Source of the DNA: Pleurotus ostreatus/Saccharomyces cerevisiae fusant
Lineage: Eukaryota; Opisthokonta
Reading direction: 5' to 3'
NCBI GenBank assembly: GCA_024196135.1
Contig: JAMQCK010000014.1
Coordinates: 163,953-227,952, forward strand
Length of the DNA stretch: 64,000 nt
Positions within the stretch are counted from its first letter, which is position 1. Each line of letters begins with the position of its first letter. Under the pieces are notes generated by a model. The model was not told the DNA's origin. It was given only the letters and a program-made list of their open reading frames with translations, and made no database searches. Made by a program: the position numbers and the translations under genes. Below are positions 15,258-27,321 of the stretch, one piece after another.

Positions 15258-16121
15258 TCACCGTCTGCCACGCTCTGTCTCCTCGTACCACTTTTTCGTC
15301 CGCTTTGCGCTCTCTTGCGCGATGGTGAACACTGGTGCGTGCGCGAGCCGAGCAAAAGGAACAAGATGAACTGATCAGCATCGCTAGTGATTCCCACGAG
15401 GATGACTTACAGTCTCGCTCCGTAGCGTCCAATCCCTCTCGAAAGCTCTGCGCCGCATTGCCCGACCCGCCCCCTCCAACGGGACCGAGAGCGGCAAAGT
15501 GCTGTGCTTGGTCGATGATCTCGAGTAGTCGCTTATGGAACGTCTAAAGCCGCTAGCATGAACAAGCAGTCCCATCCCGCGAGACCCAGTCGCACATACC
15601 CTCGTCAACATATCCGACATCTCCTTCCCTTGCTCTTCAATCAATCTATGGGCGCATGTCAGCGGGCTGGCGCGCGCGGCGCCACTGCATGCGACGTACA
15701 TGTCCATGACGGTCTTCCCGAAGCTGTACCAGCTGCTTCCCGCTCCCACTAGCCCCGACAGTCGCACGCTCTTCTCCTCTGCGCTGAGTGCGTTCTTCAC
15801 CTTTGGCCCGAACGCAGTGGGGATGGTGAAGTCGACCCATTCACTGCAATTCATGGCGTATTCAGCGCGTGCATTCGAGGGAGGTGCGCGCCACGCACGA
15901 GTAAATGAGAACGTATGCGAGCCATATGGGTATCGCCACCTTGGCTCCCGCCTTGATATCCTTCGTGTTCCCGCCACCTAGATGCCCCATGTCGGGGATG
16001 TCGCGCCTGAATGTGCATTGTATTTTCTGAGGGACGGGTGAGGGATGGTTGGCGCGTAAACGTCGCCACGCACTTGATTCTCAGCCAGTATCGCGTCTAT
16101 TGAGAAATAGTCCTCCTCCAT
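15258..16121 (-). CDS. PSF3: GINS complex subunit Psf3
   Basis: Start ATG at 16121-16119, stop TGA at 15260-15258, with about six exons and introns near 50-80 nt. The first exon (16121-16074) encodes MEEDYFSIDAILAENQ. The second starts at 16026 with KIQCTFRRDIPDMGHLGGG. This N-terminal block (YFSID-x-ILAE, then C-T-F-x-x-DIP) is the Psf3 signature. Later parts include IPIWLAYVLIYSEWVDFTIP and a C-terminal helix ending TKKWYEETERGRR. GINS (Sld5-Psf1-Psf2-Psf3) joins Cdc45 and MCM2-7 in the replicative helicase. All joins hold frame. The divergent neighbour at 16277 shares a ~155 bp promoter region. Confidence 0.88.
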
Positions 16122-16276
16122 TATTGTTCAGAAAGAGGCAATAGCGTCCCGTGCGGAGGATGGTGGCAAGAGACACGCGCGAATCAATAGATGCGTGGGG
16201 ACGCGATGTGTGACGCGAAGCTGGCGGAAGGCGGGCCGTGTGACGCTTCGTGTTTTCCTCGCCGCCGTCATCGACC

Positions 16277-17400
16277 ATGCTTGCTTGTCTTCGCCGAGCA
16301 GGATATACCGCCCTCCGACAACGCCCGCGCCCTCGCTTTGTCGCCCCCACTACATTCCCTCGCTATGCGCGCCTGTATTCCGACCAGCCGGACCCGCTCG
16401 CGGCGCTCAAGCAGGGCTTCGCGCGCGAGCTTGGACTGGTGCCAGAGCCAGAGTACGACGGCATCCCGCCCAAGAAGAAGTTCCCGGGCATGACGCGCAA
16501 GCAGCTCGAGGAGTTTTGGCGGCACAAGGTCGAGAACCTGCCCGACCGCGGGCCCGACGAGAACTACACCTTCGACGACCTCAAGCAGCTGGACCTCCTC
16601 GAGGAGGACATAGAAACGATCCGGCACATGCCCGAGGACATGCCCCCCGAGCAGCTCGACGACTTTTTGCGGCAGGCGATTGAGGGTGCGCTCATGCGGG
16701 ATATCGAGGAGCTGTTTGGCGACGTGGAGCCGCTGAACAAGCTCCGGGCGGAGGCGGATAAGCTCGCGCCGGAGCAGCAGGAGGAGCTGTACGGGTGGGT
16801 GAGCGGGGAGCTGGAGAAGAAGCTGGCGGGGATGGACCCGGAGACGCAGGCGCTGATCAACGCGAACGCGGCGCGGCAGCTGCAGTGGGGGGAGATCACC
16901 GAGGCGGCGAGCAGGGACCCCGGCATTCAGGCGGCTTTGGAGGAGTTCTGGGCAGTAGCGCGTGAGGTGACAGGTGGTGCGTGGCAATGCGTCGTCTGAC
17001 AATGGGCTTGATGTGCTGATGTGCCTCTCCTCCCGCTCCCCCAGTCAAGGAGGAGGACACCGTCGGAGGCCGCTTCAACCCCACCCCCGAGCAGACGATG
17101 CGCATGCTCGCCAACTCCGCGATCGACGATGCGATGAACAAGGTCATGGACGCGTTCAAGGACCAGGGCGTCGACCTCCCCTCGAACATGGTGAGGCTTA
17201 GCGCCGGACTAACCGCGGTCGCGCCAAGGCTGACTGAATGCCCTGATCAGGTGATGTCTCAGGCGATGCGGGAGGCGGTGGAGGAGGTGCGGCAGGTGGT
17301 GGGGGTGGGGGATGGGGAGGACGAGCGGCCCGGGGACGCGCCCTCGTCGACGGACAACCCGGGGGACGCGCAGCCGGGCGGGAAGGTGCCCTCGCCGTAG
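16277..17400 (+). CDS. Probable mitochondrial protein of unknown function
   Basis: Exons 16277-16973, 17045-17190 and 17251-17400 encode 330 residues. The N-terminus (MLACLRRAGYTALRQRPRPR) is basic, with Leu/Ala and no acidic residues over about 25 positions, a good matrix-targeting presequence. The rest is rich in Glu, Leu and Pro and predicted mostly helical (for example FPGMTRKQLEEFWRHKVENL). It has a run of acidic residues and an Asp/Pro/Gly-rich tail. I do not recognise a catalytic domain. Alternative starts upstream lack an ATG. The close divergent promoter with PSF3 does not by itself link the functions. Confidence 0.75.
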
Positions 17401-17511
17401 ACGGCGACATCTCGTCATCACGTGGGCGCGTCCGATCGCGTCTGCTTCTTGCTTCCTTCTCTCATCTCATCTCACTGTCAACTAATACGGGCTACAAATA
17501 CATCTTGCTTA

Positions 17512-20112
17512 ATGAACCTCGACGTCGGGAACTCTCATTCGCCGCCGACTGGGATTAGTGCTGGCCCGTCGACCCAGCCGCAGGCAGCGCCCGAACTTCC
17601 CCTACCAAAGACGGCGTTTTACTCGGTAGAGTACCCCGGCTATGTGCAGGACACGTCTGTCCCGATCGCCGTGCGCGCGCTGGGAGGTGCTCAAGCTCTG
17701 GATACTGCTTTCAAGCGCGCGATCGGCAAGCAAGAATCTCTGGTTGAACTTAGGCTACAACCCGACAACCCCTTCGCGCACCCCGTGGCTGGCGAGGTCG
17801 TGCAGACGAACAATTTGCTGCTCAAGGTGACCAAACGCAAACGCGTTCGCCGCAATGGCGTACCTCTGGCCCAGCCTGAGTGGGAGTACAAGGCGGAGAT
17901 TGCGGGTGTGGTACCAAGAACGGTGCGATTCCGAGGTGGGTATAGCGCCCTGGGGATCGGCTTTTGCTGAGCATGATCATAGGCATGGCGGACTACCAGT
18001 ACCAGCCAGACACGAACGACCCTATATCTCGATTGCGTGTCGCAATGGACAAAATGGACGGTGCGTGCTGCGCACCTACCGCTCACTTAGCACTCACCCA
18101 TACTCCCTTCAGTCGAAGCTCTCTTCTCCTACCGCGTCCCCACAGATGATGGCAGCTCAACCACACCAGCCCCGCCATCAACCCAACCGCCCACCCCATC
18201 ACGCGCAGCTCCGCCGCCCTCAGTCCCAGTAACACCACGCGCACCTCTTCCCCCGCCACCCCCGCACGACATCCCCCTCGACCCTGCGCTCGTGCATGCA
18301 TTCCCCCTCGACCCCCAACTCGCCGCGCAGACGCCCTCGCGACGCAACAGCACTCTACCAGGCAGCTCCCAGTCGTTCAACCTCGACGTCGAGATGGCGG
18401 CGCCGGATTCTGAGTTGCCTGAGAGCTCACAAGTGGGAGGCTTGCGCATGTTCCCCCCGCCATTGTTTAGTCGGCAGGCGATTCCGTTGATGTATAAGTG
18501 CGTTTCTCGTTGTTCGACGCGCTCGGCATGAGTATCTATCGATGCTGACCGCTTCGCGCAGCCTAAAAGCCAACCCCTCGTCCATCGTCTCCACCACCGT
18601 GGACGAGATGACCGGCGAAGAGAAGAAGCGTCTGGTCAATCGCTTCCGCTGGAAGGGCTACGGGCCCGCGACGATCATGTTTTCGGATGCGAATGTGAGT
18701 AGGATGTTGCTTAAGCCTTCAGGCAGTTTATCGAGTAGGCCTTGAGCGGTGCTAAACCGATCATAGGTCCCCGACAAACCACCCGACGTGGTGGAAGAAG
18801 CTCGCAGCACTGTCAATCAAGACCTGCTTGCGCGTGTGGCTGCGGTAAATCATTGTTCTCATATTCACGTCAGCGGACAGTTCACTAACCTATCTCTCAG
18901 CAATTTGAGAAACGAAAAGTCTGGACCCGACTCTCGCTGTACAACCAGTTCAGCCCTGCGGAGGCGCGGGAGATCCACAAGTTTGTCGTTTATGCAGAGT
19001 CTTGACTTCTTGTTACTCACCGCCCCAATAGCTCGAAGCTCCTGCTCCCTCTGACTTGCTACGTCTTCCAAGATGGCCCCTTCCGCGACACGCTCGTCAA
19101 GTTTAGCTACGACCCGAGGAAGGACATCAATGGGCGGTTGTAAGTGGCTTCTTGTCCTCCCTGCTCGTACTTCGTCTTCGTTGCCCATTGCAACAGCCCA
19201 ACCGTCATTCACCAACCCTTTCACCAACCCTCTCTCCCTTCCTATATCCTACAACACCGTTCACGCCGTCCTCTGCCTGCCTTCCTCCATCGCGCCGGCT
19301 CCGCCTTCGTCTACACACGCGCGAGTATGCCCTGTCCCTCCCGCCACTTCCTTCCTTTATTTCCTTCTAGGCCACCGAACAAACTCACACCACCTGCCCC
19401 AGCTTCCAGCGCTTCTACTTCCGCAATGCCAACCACCCCATCGTGCGCCCCTCCGTCACCGCCCGGCGCGCGGACCGCAGCACCTCCATTGCGCGCCTCG
19501 ACGCCGAGGCCGAGGCATTCGAGCGCCAGAACTCGCTCGCAATCAACCCACACACTCCGGGCTCGCAAGCTTTCAACGCGCGCCGCTCGCACATCTTCGA
19601 CGGCAAGACCCTCGCGAAGGAGACCGCGGCGTTCCAGCTGTGCGACATCGAGGACCCGATGCTGAAGGGGATGATCGAGGACGCGGAGGAGCTAAGGGAG
19701 GTGTGCGATGATAGGGACGGGTGGTATACGACGCATGCGTTGGAGAGGATTAAGATGGTGCTGAGGCATAAGTTCTTTTCGTTGTTGGAGGGGCATGTGG
19801 CGTCGGATGAGGTGGGTTTGGGTTTGTTGCCTGGTCAGGGTTCGTTGCTGATGATTGTCGAAGGAGTGCTGGGCACTGCTCGAGAAGTCGGAAGGACATG
19901 CGTCGTACGAGACGCGCTACGTCAAGAGGCACGGCAAGCACAACATGGCGAAGGGCGCGATGCGGCCAGAGGATGCGGCGGTGAGTTGCTTTCGGTCGCC
20001 TTTCCTGTTCTACCAAATCTCATCATTTCAGGCTATGCGTCTGCGCGCAATCCTGGACAAAAACGCGAAGGAGTTCCAGGAGCAATTCAGGCAGGGGCAA
20101 TCACTCGGATAG
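17512..20112 (+). CDS. TFC1: Transcription factor IIIC subunit tau95 (GTF3C5/Sfc1-like)
   Basis: Start ATG 17512, stop 20110-20112, about ten exons. tau95 is in the tau-A subcomplex that recognises the A box of tRNA-type promoters and helps recruit TFIIIB. Family features appear in order: TAFYSVEYPGYVQ; the basic KVTKRKRVRRNG; YKAEIAGVVPRTVRFRGMAD and YQYQPD; then RFRWKGYGPATIMF, CYVFQDGPFRDTLVKFSYDP and FFQRFYFRN. The acidic C-terminal segment includes CDDRDGWYT. One intron (19140-19403) is 264 nt, far longer than the others, and its acceptor was chosen because it preserves the QRFYFRN motif. No frame break seen. Confidence 0.88.
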
Positions 20113-20445
20113 AGAGCATGCAGCCCAAGTGTCGCATACTCCTTGTACTACCCATAATCAAGATGAACTGTAGACGCACATAAAGCTCAATGGAATCCTT
20201 TCACATTGCGTGCGAGATCTTAGATGTTCGAGCAACAGGGTCGCTTGCTCGGGTGCTTCGAGGAGAACAGGCGAAGAATGCGAGCGGCTGGTGCAGTTTT
20301 TGGCATGTACATTCGAAAGCATGATGACTGCATATGCATATGGATACATAGCGAGGGGCCCCGCGCTCTCCTGCGCAGGAAGTAGTGTATGTCCGCCTCA
20401 TCGGCTCATCGTGAGGGATGAAGGGAGGTGGTGGGCCAGCAGAGA
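20113..20445. other. Intergenic between convergent TFIIIC and RPL29 genes
   Basis: 3' flanks only; nothing else supported. Confidence 0.5.
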
Positions 20446-20863
20446 TCATGATGCTGCTTTCTGCTCCAGCCGGGCTTTCCTCTAATAACAAGTCGTGGTC
20501 AGCGTCCCATTCTGACCTAAGTGGGGTAGCGAACGCACCGAGCCCGTAGCCGCGTAGCGCATGTTGCGGCGGAACTGCAGACACGTCGATCAGTACACCC
20601 AACTTGTCTCCCTCATCGCTCATTCGTACCTTGGCGTCAACCTATCAAATCGCGCATTAGCATTCATTCTCTCCCCACTATGCAGAACAGCAACAACTCA
20701 CGCCACGCATCGACCGAGTGCTGTGGGTCTGGGGCCGCTTGATACCGTTACGGTGGGCCTTCTTGTTCTGGTTGTGGTTGGTATGGCTGCAAAGCGCGCG
20801 CGATCAGCGTTTCGTCCTCCCGCAGCGATCGAGCATCACAGCGCACTTCTTTGACTTGGCCAT
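20446..20863 (-). CDS. RPL29: 60S ribosomal protein eL29
   Basis: Start ATG 20863-20861, stop TGA 20448-20446. Five short exons are joined as MAKSKN | HTNHNQNKKAHRNGIKRPQ...RG | VDAK | FRRNMRYAATGS | RKARLEQKAAS, 61 residues in total. The HTNHNQNKKAHRNGIKRP core is diagnostic of eukaryotic L29, a small basic protein of the large subunit. A short protein split by four introns (including a 12-nt coding exon, VDAK) is normal for basidiomycete ribosomal-protein genes. Confidence 0.93.
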
Positions 20864-23151
20864 TGCGACGTCGACGAGGGTTCCGTGGGCTGGAGCTCGC
20901 TGGGGTGCCCGATGTGGCGTTGGTGGGCGGGCGCGGAGTGTGTCACGTGTGCTCAACTGTACAGCGCTCGGCCCGTTCCGAACCGGTAACGTGACTTTAT
21001 GTCCCGGACCTCGCGGTTGACGCTCTCCCCGGTGAATGAGGGGTCCTTGCAGAGCCTTACGCACTCAGCCTCTCGCGTAAACTTTTCCTATGTGCACGCA
21101 GGTACACTGAATATGTGCATCTTTCCGGCAGTAGACAGAGGACTCCGACAGACGCGGTCCGACCATACCGCAAGCTGCCACCGCTGCCCTCGTTCTGTCT
21201 TCCTTCACCGCTCGGCGATGGTAAATTAGCCTGTGTGCGAGGCATCGAGCCCACCACATGCTCGCGCGCGCTGAGCTCGCTTCGCGCTTCCGACCCTGCC
21301 GGTCCTTTTTCGCGGGTTAACACCCATCATTGTGCGTGGGGTGACTCACGCTGAGCGAGCTCGCGGACCTGCAGGACGCCAGTAAGGCGCCTCAATACCG
21401 CGCTGCGTGCCACCCATCCCGACGACCGCGCAGGAGCACACCGGGGCCGGGCGCTCTGAAAACGTCCGGGCCGACTGAAGGCCGCTTGTCAGGCTCCTGC
21501 TGCACTCTACGAGCCACGCGCCGCGAATGGCTCGACGGTCGGTGTTTCCCGTTGACGTGCGTCTATACAGTTGGCCACCAGATGGCATTCTCCCGCAGAA
21601 AGATGCGCGAGAAGCGCGAGTAGGAGAAAACGTTCACGATCAAGGGATCCCTTTTACTGCCCAAAGTTGACGAGTAGGGCTTTATCTGCGACAGGTTGGC
21701 ACTCCGGAAGCCGGGGATGGGTCGTAGAAGAGGAGAATGCAATTGAAAGAAATGTATGGTCTCAGTCACGAGTGGTTCTCTAGCAGGAGGGGACGATCGA
21801 CCGGAAATCCATTGTGCTCTATCGAGAAGGTAAGGGACGGAGGCGATTGAGTAGAGGCGCGAGAGATAGGCGGTAAGATGGCCTAGAGATGCGTCACCCG
21901 AGCCTACGAGCAAACTACAAGGGTCGCCTAGATGTGCGCATCGTCCGGTAGTTCACGTGAAGTTGATTTCCCTCGAAGCATCGCTAGCAACTCCGATAGG
22001 CACCCTAGCTCGCGTCCGCTTCACTAGGCCTTGCGCGCCGCGAGATTGGTTGCCGAGCACGAAGGCGAGGCGGCCTTGGGACGAAGGGAGCGGGATGTTG
22101 GTATCTGCAGAGAAGAGCTAGCCCCTAGATTTCGGGCACGGTGCGATCTTCTCGCGCGCTCGATTAGCCTGAGAAGGCGACCTTCCCGTGAGCGTATCTG
22201 CGGGCCTCCTGATCTTTGCACAAAGTCAATCTTGCACGCGGGCCTGATAGCACGGCCGGGCGATCAGAGGGCGCCGGATAGCGTGCCGCCGGCGTGGGAT
22301 GAAGGATGAGTAGGTTGTATCTGGGTGAGTAGCCGGCATGCGCGATAGCAGGTGGCGGGCGCGGCGGGGCCAGGGCGGGTCGGGAGGGGGAGGCGCGTCT
22401 GGTCGTCCAGAGTGCGAAGCAGAGGTGCGGAGCCGGAGCGACCGACGCCGCAGAAGGGGGACCGTTCCAGTACAGGACCACAGAAGCAAGGCGTCTGCGA
22501 GGATCGCAGGGTGGTTCTCCTCGTGATGGGGGCTCAACATTCATAGTGGGAAGGGAGGGTGGCGTGTTTCTATAACCTCCGCGCGAAGAGCTATACGACG
22601 CAGTAAGCAACTACCGGTTCATAAGGGCTGCAACGCGCGTCACTCACAGGCCCTGAAGTGACCAGCAGGCTAGCGACTCGTGCGAGAGAACCAGCTCCCT
22701 CGTGGACCATCTCTTCTCAGCGAGTCTGATGTACTTCTCGTACTTTGACGTGTCTACCGGATCGCACGCCGGTGAGCGGGCTGAGGTGAGAGTTGATGGA
22801 TGGGTGACGACAAGGTTGACATTGCATTCCCAGAGGCGTAGAAAAGCGGAATAAAATGCCACTTGCGTTCCGCGAGCAGCCCAGCAGGTAGACACAGCGA
22901 ATAAGCGCCAGAAGATGACCGTCAAAAGGAGGCGTGGACGCCGACGGCGACTGGCCGGAAGGACGGGACAATCTGGGATCTTATCTCCATTGGCAAATGG
23001 GCGCGAACCCCGACGAATGCGGACGGTTACTTATGACACAAGTTAGGCCTGCGAAGATGCAAGATTCACTGCGATCTCAGCGAGCATAAGCCTTGCCTTC
23101 GCGCCTCTGCCTTACCCCCAGTCCGCGCCGGAATCGCCGCCGCGAAATCCG
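20864..23151. other. 2.3-kb gap without a recognisable gene
   Basis: This covers the divergent upstream regions of RPL29 and the MFS transporter. Open frames of 60-150 codons occur on both strands, but none starts with a convincing ATG plus recognisable domain or joins into a plausible spliced product. No tRNA, terminal repeat or tandem array was seen. It may contain a fast-evolving small gene, a non-coding RNA or old transposon remains. Confidence 0.45.
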
Positions 23152-23158
23152 TATAAAA
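23152..23158 (+). promoter_or_regulatory. TATA box of the MFS transporter gene
   Basis: TATAAAA within CCGTATAAAAGGCGC, 54 bp before the ATG at 23212. Confidence 0.65.
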
Positions 23159-23211
23159 GGCGCTCGCCGCGAACGTCGTCGGACTCGAACCTCCGCCCCT
23201 TGACGCTGCTC

Positions 23212-26000
23212 ATGACCGTCGCCCCAGACTCGTACACGGACGAGTCCCGCCCGCTCCTCGACCAGCGTCCGCCCTCCTACCACTCCGCCTCCGATGTGGA
23301 CAGCGAGGCGACCTTAGATGGCGACGACTCGTCCTCTCCCCCTCTCATCAACGCAAAGTCCAAGAGCGAAATAGTTTGGATCCTCGCCGGCTTATGGTCC
23401 GCCGTCTTCTTGGGTGCCCTTGACGGCACGTACCTTCCTCATCGGACCCTTCATTCCCCTCCCTTATTCCGAATACAGGAACCATTGTCGCAACACTCCT
23501 GACGCCTATAGGCAGTCAGTTCAACAGGTCCAACCAGTCCTCATACATTGGCACCTCATATCTCCTCTCCGTCTGCTGCTTCACGCCACTCTATGGTGCG
23601 TGCGCGCAACGTCGTTGTTTCGTCCTCATCCGACTCGGGCTTTCTACGCAGGGCGCTTGTCTGATATCCTTGGGCGCAAGGGTGCGATGCTGCTCGCGCT
23701 TACGCTTTTTGGTACGTCCTACCGTCTGAACCGCACCCACGCTGCGCTCACTCGCGCGGAAGGCGTCGGAACGGCGTGCTGTGGCATCGCACCATCCATG
23801 AACACGCTGCTAGCCGCACGAGCAGTAGCGGGCATGGGGGGCGGCGGGTGAGAGTCTGCCACCATTTCCTAACTCGTCGGACATCAACGCTCACAGCCTG
23901 CCTCTCCTCCCCTTCCAGGGTCATGACCGGTACGCTGCGCTCATCTCGCACGCTTATATCATTGTGCTCAACCGCCCGCTATGTTATCTGCAGTTTCAAG
24001 TGTCACGGTGACGGACCTTATACCATTGTGAGTCCCAGCATGTGTCATAGCCGGTGTTCTGGAAAGGCTGACCCGCTGGGCGCAGGAAGCAGCGCGGGCT
24101 TTATCAGGGCATGGCAAACATGTACGCGCTCCTGATCTTCCGATAGGGAAGGGCAGGCTGACGTTGGAACCAGACTCTTTGGTATGGGCGCCGGTTTAGG
24201 CGGACCGCTCGGTGGGTGGATCAACGACAATCTGGGATGGTGAGCGCTGCTGCCGGCTTGCGCACGAGATCTCAGCTAACGTCCAGTGGTCAGGCGCGCC
24301 GCCTTTCTCCTGCAGGTAAATCATCGTAATTTCCGCTGTTCGAGGAGGCTTACAGGATTGTCCAGATCCCCATTCTCATCTTCAGCTTCGTATTGGTCGC
24401 CTGGAAGGTCAACATCGTGCTGCCCTCCGAGGTCCAGAGCCTGCCGCTGAAGGAAAAACTCCTCCGGATCGACTTTGGCGGTTCCATAACGTTGGTTATC
24501 ATGGTCGGCAGCCTTTTACTAGGTTTTAGCTTGAAGACGACGGAGGAGATGCCGTGGTCCTCGCCACTCATCGTTGGTCTCTTCGTGACAAGCGCTGTGT
24601 TTGCAGTAGCCTTCCTCGCGGTAGAGAAATACTGGGCGCATTCTCCGGTAATGCCGCTTCGCCTGCTCAAGCAGCGTACGGCGCTCGCTGTCTCCTTGGT
24701 TTGTATCGGTATCTCCTACTGCGCGCGCGTCTTCTGACCCATCTGCAGAACAACCTTGTATCTAGCATGGCCGCTTTCTCTATGGTACATTTCGGCGGCG
24801 TTCTCGTTATCGCTCCCAGCTGACTCTTGTCTTGATGATCAGCTTTACAACGTGCCTCTGTACTTCTCTGCCGTGCGCCTACAGTCCGCGGCCAGCGCAG
24901 GTGAGTCAAGGATACTCATACCTCTTCGCACACTCTAATCGACTTTTCATTCATTACCCAGGTCTTCATCTCCTACCGCATTCAGTAAGTAGCTTCGCGC
25001 CGGCGTAGCGTGCTGCGAACTCATGTCTTCAGGTGGCACTGAGTACCGGGAGCGTGTTTGCCGGCTGGTGAGCAGCCAAACGAGCTCATCTCCGTGGTGT
25101 TGCTCACACCTTTCTCCAGGGTCATGAGAAAGACTGGGAAGCTGTACACCTTGACCTTGGTGTCCTCTCTGCTCACCGTCCTCGCGAACGTCCTTGTCGT
25201 CTTATGGACAGACAAGACGTCGGCGTTCCACCTGTGGTTCGATATCGTACCGCAGGGATTTGGCATGGCTAGCTCGATTACGAGCACTTTGATTGTAAGA
25301 GACCCTTCGCCTCCTTTGCCTCATCTATTGATAACATCTCGCAGGCCATGATTGCCGGCGTCTACAAGGAGGATATGGCTGTGGCGACTGGAAGTACGCG
25401 TCTTTCGCATATTTTCGCCGAACTCCTCGCTGATTGGATCCCAAATTAAAGTTACCTACCTCTTCAGAACGACCGGCCAGGTCCTCGGCGTCAGTTTAAG
25501 CGGCGCCATCCTGCAAGCCGTTCTCTTGTCCCAGTTGCGGCACCGTATAACAGGGCCCAACGCGGCTGAGGTGCGCCATTGTGCTTTTAGGTTCGCCGCA
25601 GACCACTTGCTGACCACCGTCCTTTCTTCTCGCAGATTATTTACGAAATCAGGTATGCGGACCCATCGATGGACGTGCTCTCCGAATGCTCACGAACACT
25701 CCCCAGACATTCGATAGATACCATCCGGGACCTCGATCCTCTGACGAGGGAGGCCGCTGTGAGGTCGTACGGCGACGCCTTACGCGTCGTCTTCGTCTTC
25801 CAGCTGGTGATGTGCATCATCGCTTTCTTGAGCTGCGTCCCAATCCAGGAGAACGCCCTACCGTGAGTCGCCGCAAGTCGGCACGATTGAGCACGACCGC
25901 AGGAGACTGACGCCCCGTTCCCAGCGGAACGCACGAGGAGCAGGAACAACACTATCGGAATCAGAGGGAGCAGGAGGAGAGGGACGGCCATGACGCTTAA
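23212..26000 (+). CDS. MFS transporter, DHA2/vacuolar amino-acid transporter type
   Basis: ATG 23212, stop TAA 25998-26000, many exons separated by ~50-nt introns. The protein has an acidic cytosolic N-terminus with ESRPLLDQRPPSY, then about 14 hydrophobic segments as in DHA2/14-TM families. Diagnostic pieces are IVWILAGLWSAVFLGALDG-TIVAT (TM1 with the LD motif), PLYGRLSDILGRKGAM (MFS motif A), AVAGMGGGG (TM4 region), MGAGLGGPLGGWINDNLGW and YLFRTTGQVLGVSLSGAI. The C-terminus is hydrophilic (EEQEQHYRNQREQEERD). Resemblance is to Fnx1/Vba-type vacuolar basic amino-acid permeases; the actual substrate is inferred and uncertain. Two consecutive short exons near 24770-24900 join in frame, so apparent stops there are intronic. 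Confidence 0.85.
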
Positions 26001-26303
26001 CGCGTGCAGAGTAACTCACTTATTGAATGTTCCCCCATGTGTATATTACTACCGTTCGCACCCACGAGCACATCGCAGCAATACATACTATACCATGGAC
26101 CTCCGTAGACGAGGACGCACTGTGTCAATAGATTCAGACTTGGCCTTACCAGTGTCCTAAGCGCAGACCGCTCATTGGCTAGTTGCTTCGATGGTGGGAG
26201 TGGGGGTTCTGTCGTTCGCGAGGTAACGCTACATACACGCACGCATCGCGCAGTGTGTTGTATTATTCTCCAGAGCTATGTCCGGTGGGATGGTAGTACG
26301 GTG

Positions 26304-26546
26304 CTAGGCGTTCTGCCCGGGGATCTTCTCCTCGATCCATTTCCGCGTGGGCCGCTTGTGGATGACGGCGCGGCCTGAGGGGAAGGTGTCCGCGTCCGCG
26401 TAGCGCCTCTGGCCGTCAGCGCCGACGGGGCATGGGAGGATGCTGCTCGCGGCGACGGTGATGATCGTCCCAAAGAATGTGGCCCCGAAGAGGGAGGATA
26501 TGAAGCTGCGGCGCTGCGTGAATCGGATTGCGCGCGCTAAGGACAT
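26304..26546 (-). CDS. 80-residue single-pass membrane protein, unknown
   Basis: An intronless frame from ATG 26546-26544 to a stop at 26304. A basic lead (MSLARAIRFTQRRSF) precedes a hydrophobic helix (ISSLFGATFFGTIITVAASS). A hydrophilic tail with RRYADAD and RPTRKWIEEK follows. The basic lead and single helix suggest a mitochondrial inner-membrane protein, but I cannot name the family. It shares a ~230 bp divergent promoter with the mitochondrial ribosomal gene at 26776, which fits that location. Confidence 0.68.
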   Translation of the reverse strand: MSLARAIRFTQRRSFISSLFGATFFGTIITVAASSILPCPVGADGQRRYADADTFPSGRAVIHKRPTRKWIEEKIPGQNA

Positions 26547-26775
26547 GCTCCTGGGGTGCGGGTCAGTACCGGAGACCCAAGGGCCAGCTTATCACGCACT
26601 CATCGCCTTTGCCTCGGTGCAGAGGTGCTCAAGCCGTGGTGGTTATGAACAAGGTGCGTGAAGGACTGCCCCTTCCGGAACTGGGCGATCGGCCCGGCCT
26701 ATTTGATCCTGCGAGGCCGAGTCCGCGCTCGGCTATTACCTCCCACCACCAACCGTCACCGTCACCGCTGCCCTC

Positions 26776-27141
26776 ATGCCGCCCCCCAAGCCCAACGTGC
26801 GCGTCCTCCGGGACATGAAGGCGCGCCAGGGCGCCAAGGATAACGAGGTCGCGCGTCGCGCCTACCTCTACATCTCGCGCAACCAGCTGCTCCCGCCCGC
26901 GGTCCGCCACCAGGCCCAGCTGCAGCTCAATACCTACGGCCGCTACACGCGCCCGACCACGGTCAAGAACCGCTGCGTGGAGACAGGGAGAGGAAGGGGT
27001 ATCATCAGCGACTTTGGGCTTTGTCGGGTGCGTTTTCTTGCTCGCGAACTCGAAAATGGTGCTGACCCGTTCCCCTAGTTCCAATTCCGCTTGAAGGCTT
27101 TGCGGGGCGAGCTCAACGGAGTCAAGAAGGCTTGCTGGTAG
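26776..27141 (+). CDS. MRP2: Mitochondrial small-subunit ribosomal protein uS14m
   Basis: Exons 26776-27027 and 27079-27141 encode 104 residues. Conserved uS14 elements are RVLRDMKARQGAKDNEVARR, LPPAVRHQAQLQLN, TVKNRCVETGRGRG and the spliced FGLCRFQFRLKAL, ending GVKKACW. The zinc-type cysteines of some bacterial S14 proteins are absent, as is usual in mitochondrial forms. It is a component of the mitoribosome 37S head. Confidence 0.93.
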
Positions 27142-27321
27142 TCAGACCACTCCTCCAACCCTATTCTGCATTACGAGAGCCTTGTCATGGCGCGGAGGCG
27201 ATCCACCCTTCCTGCTGCCTACACATCATCAGAGCATGTCCTTGTCAATGACCAGGAATCCATATAATGCACCCCCTCCATTCATAAGGCATAAATAACC
27301 ATGAAGACCTATACAATTACT

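Noticed and set aside
22164..22610. 149-codon minus frame in the 2.3-kb gap
   Set aside because: Low-complexity Pro/Ala/Arg translation typical of chance GC-rich ORFs.
23400..24900. Stops inside the MFS coding region suggesting a pseudogene
   Set aside because: All fall in short introns; spliced frames keep motif A and the later helices intact.
25900..26000. Possible truncation of the MFS gene at its end
   Set aside because: Joining across the GTGAGT...CAG intron gives a normal hydrophilic tail and stop, so the gene is complete.
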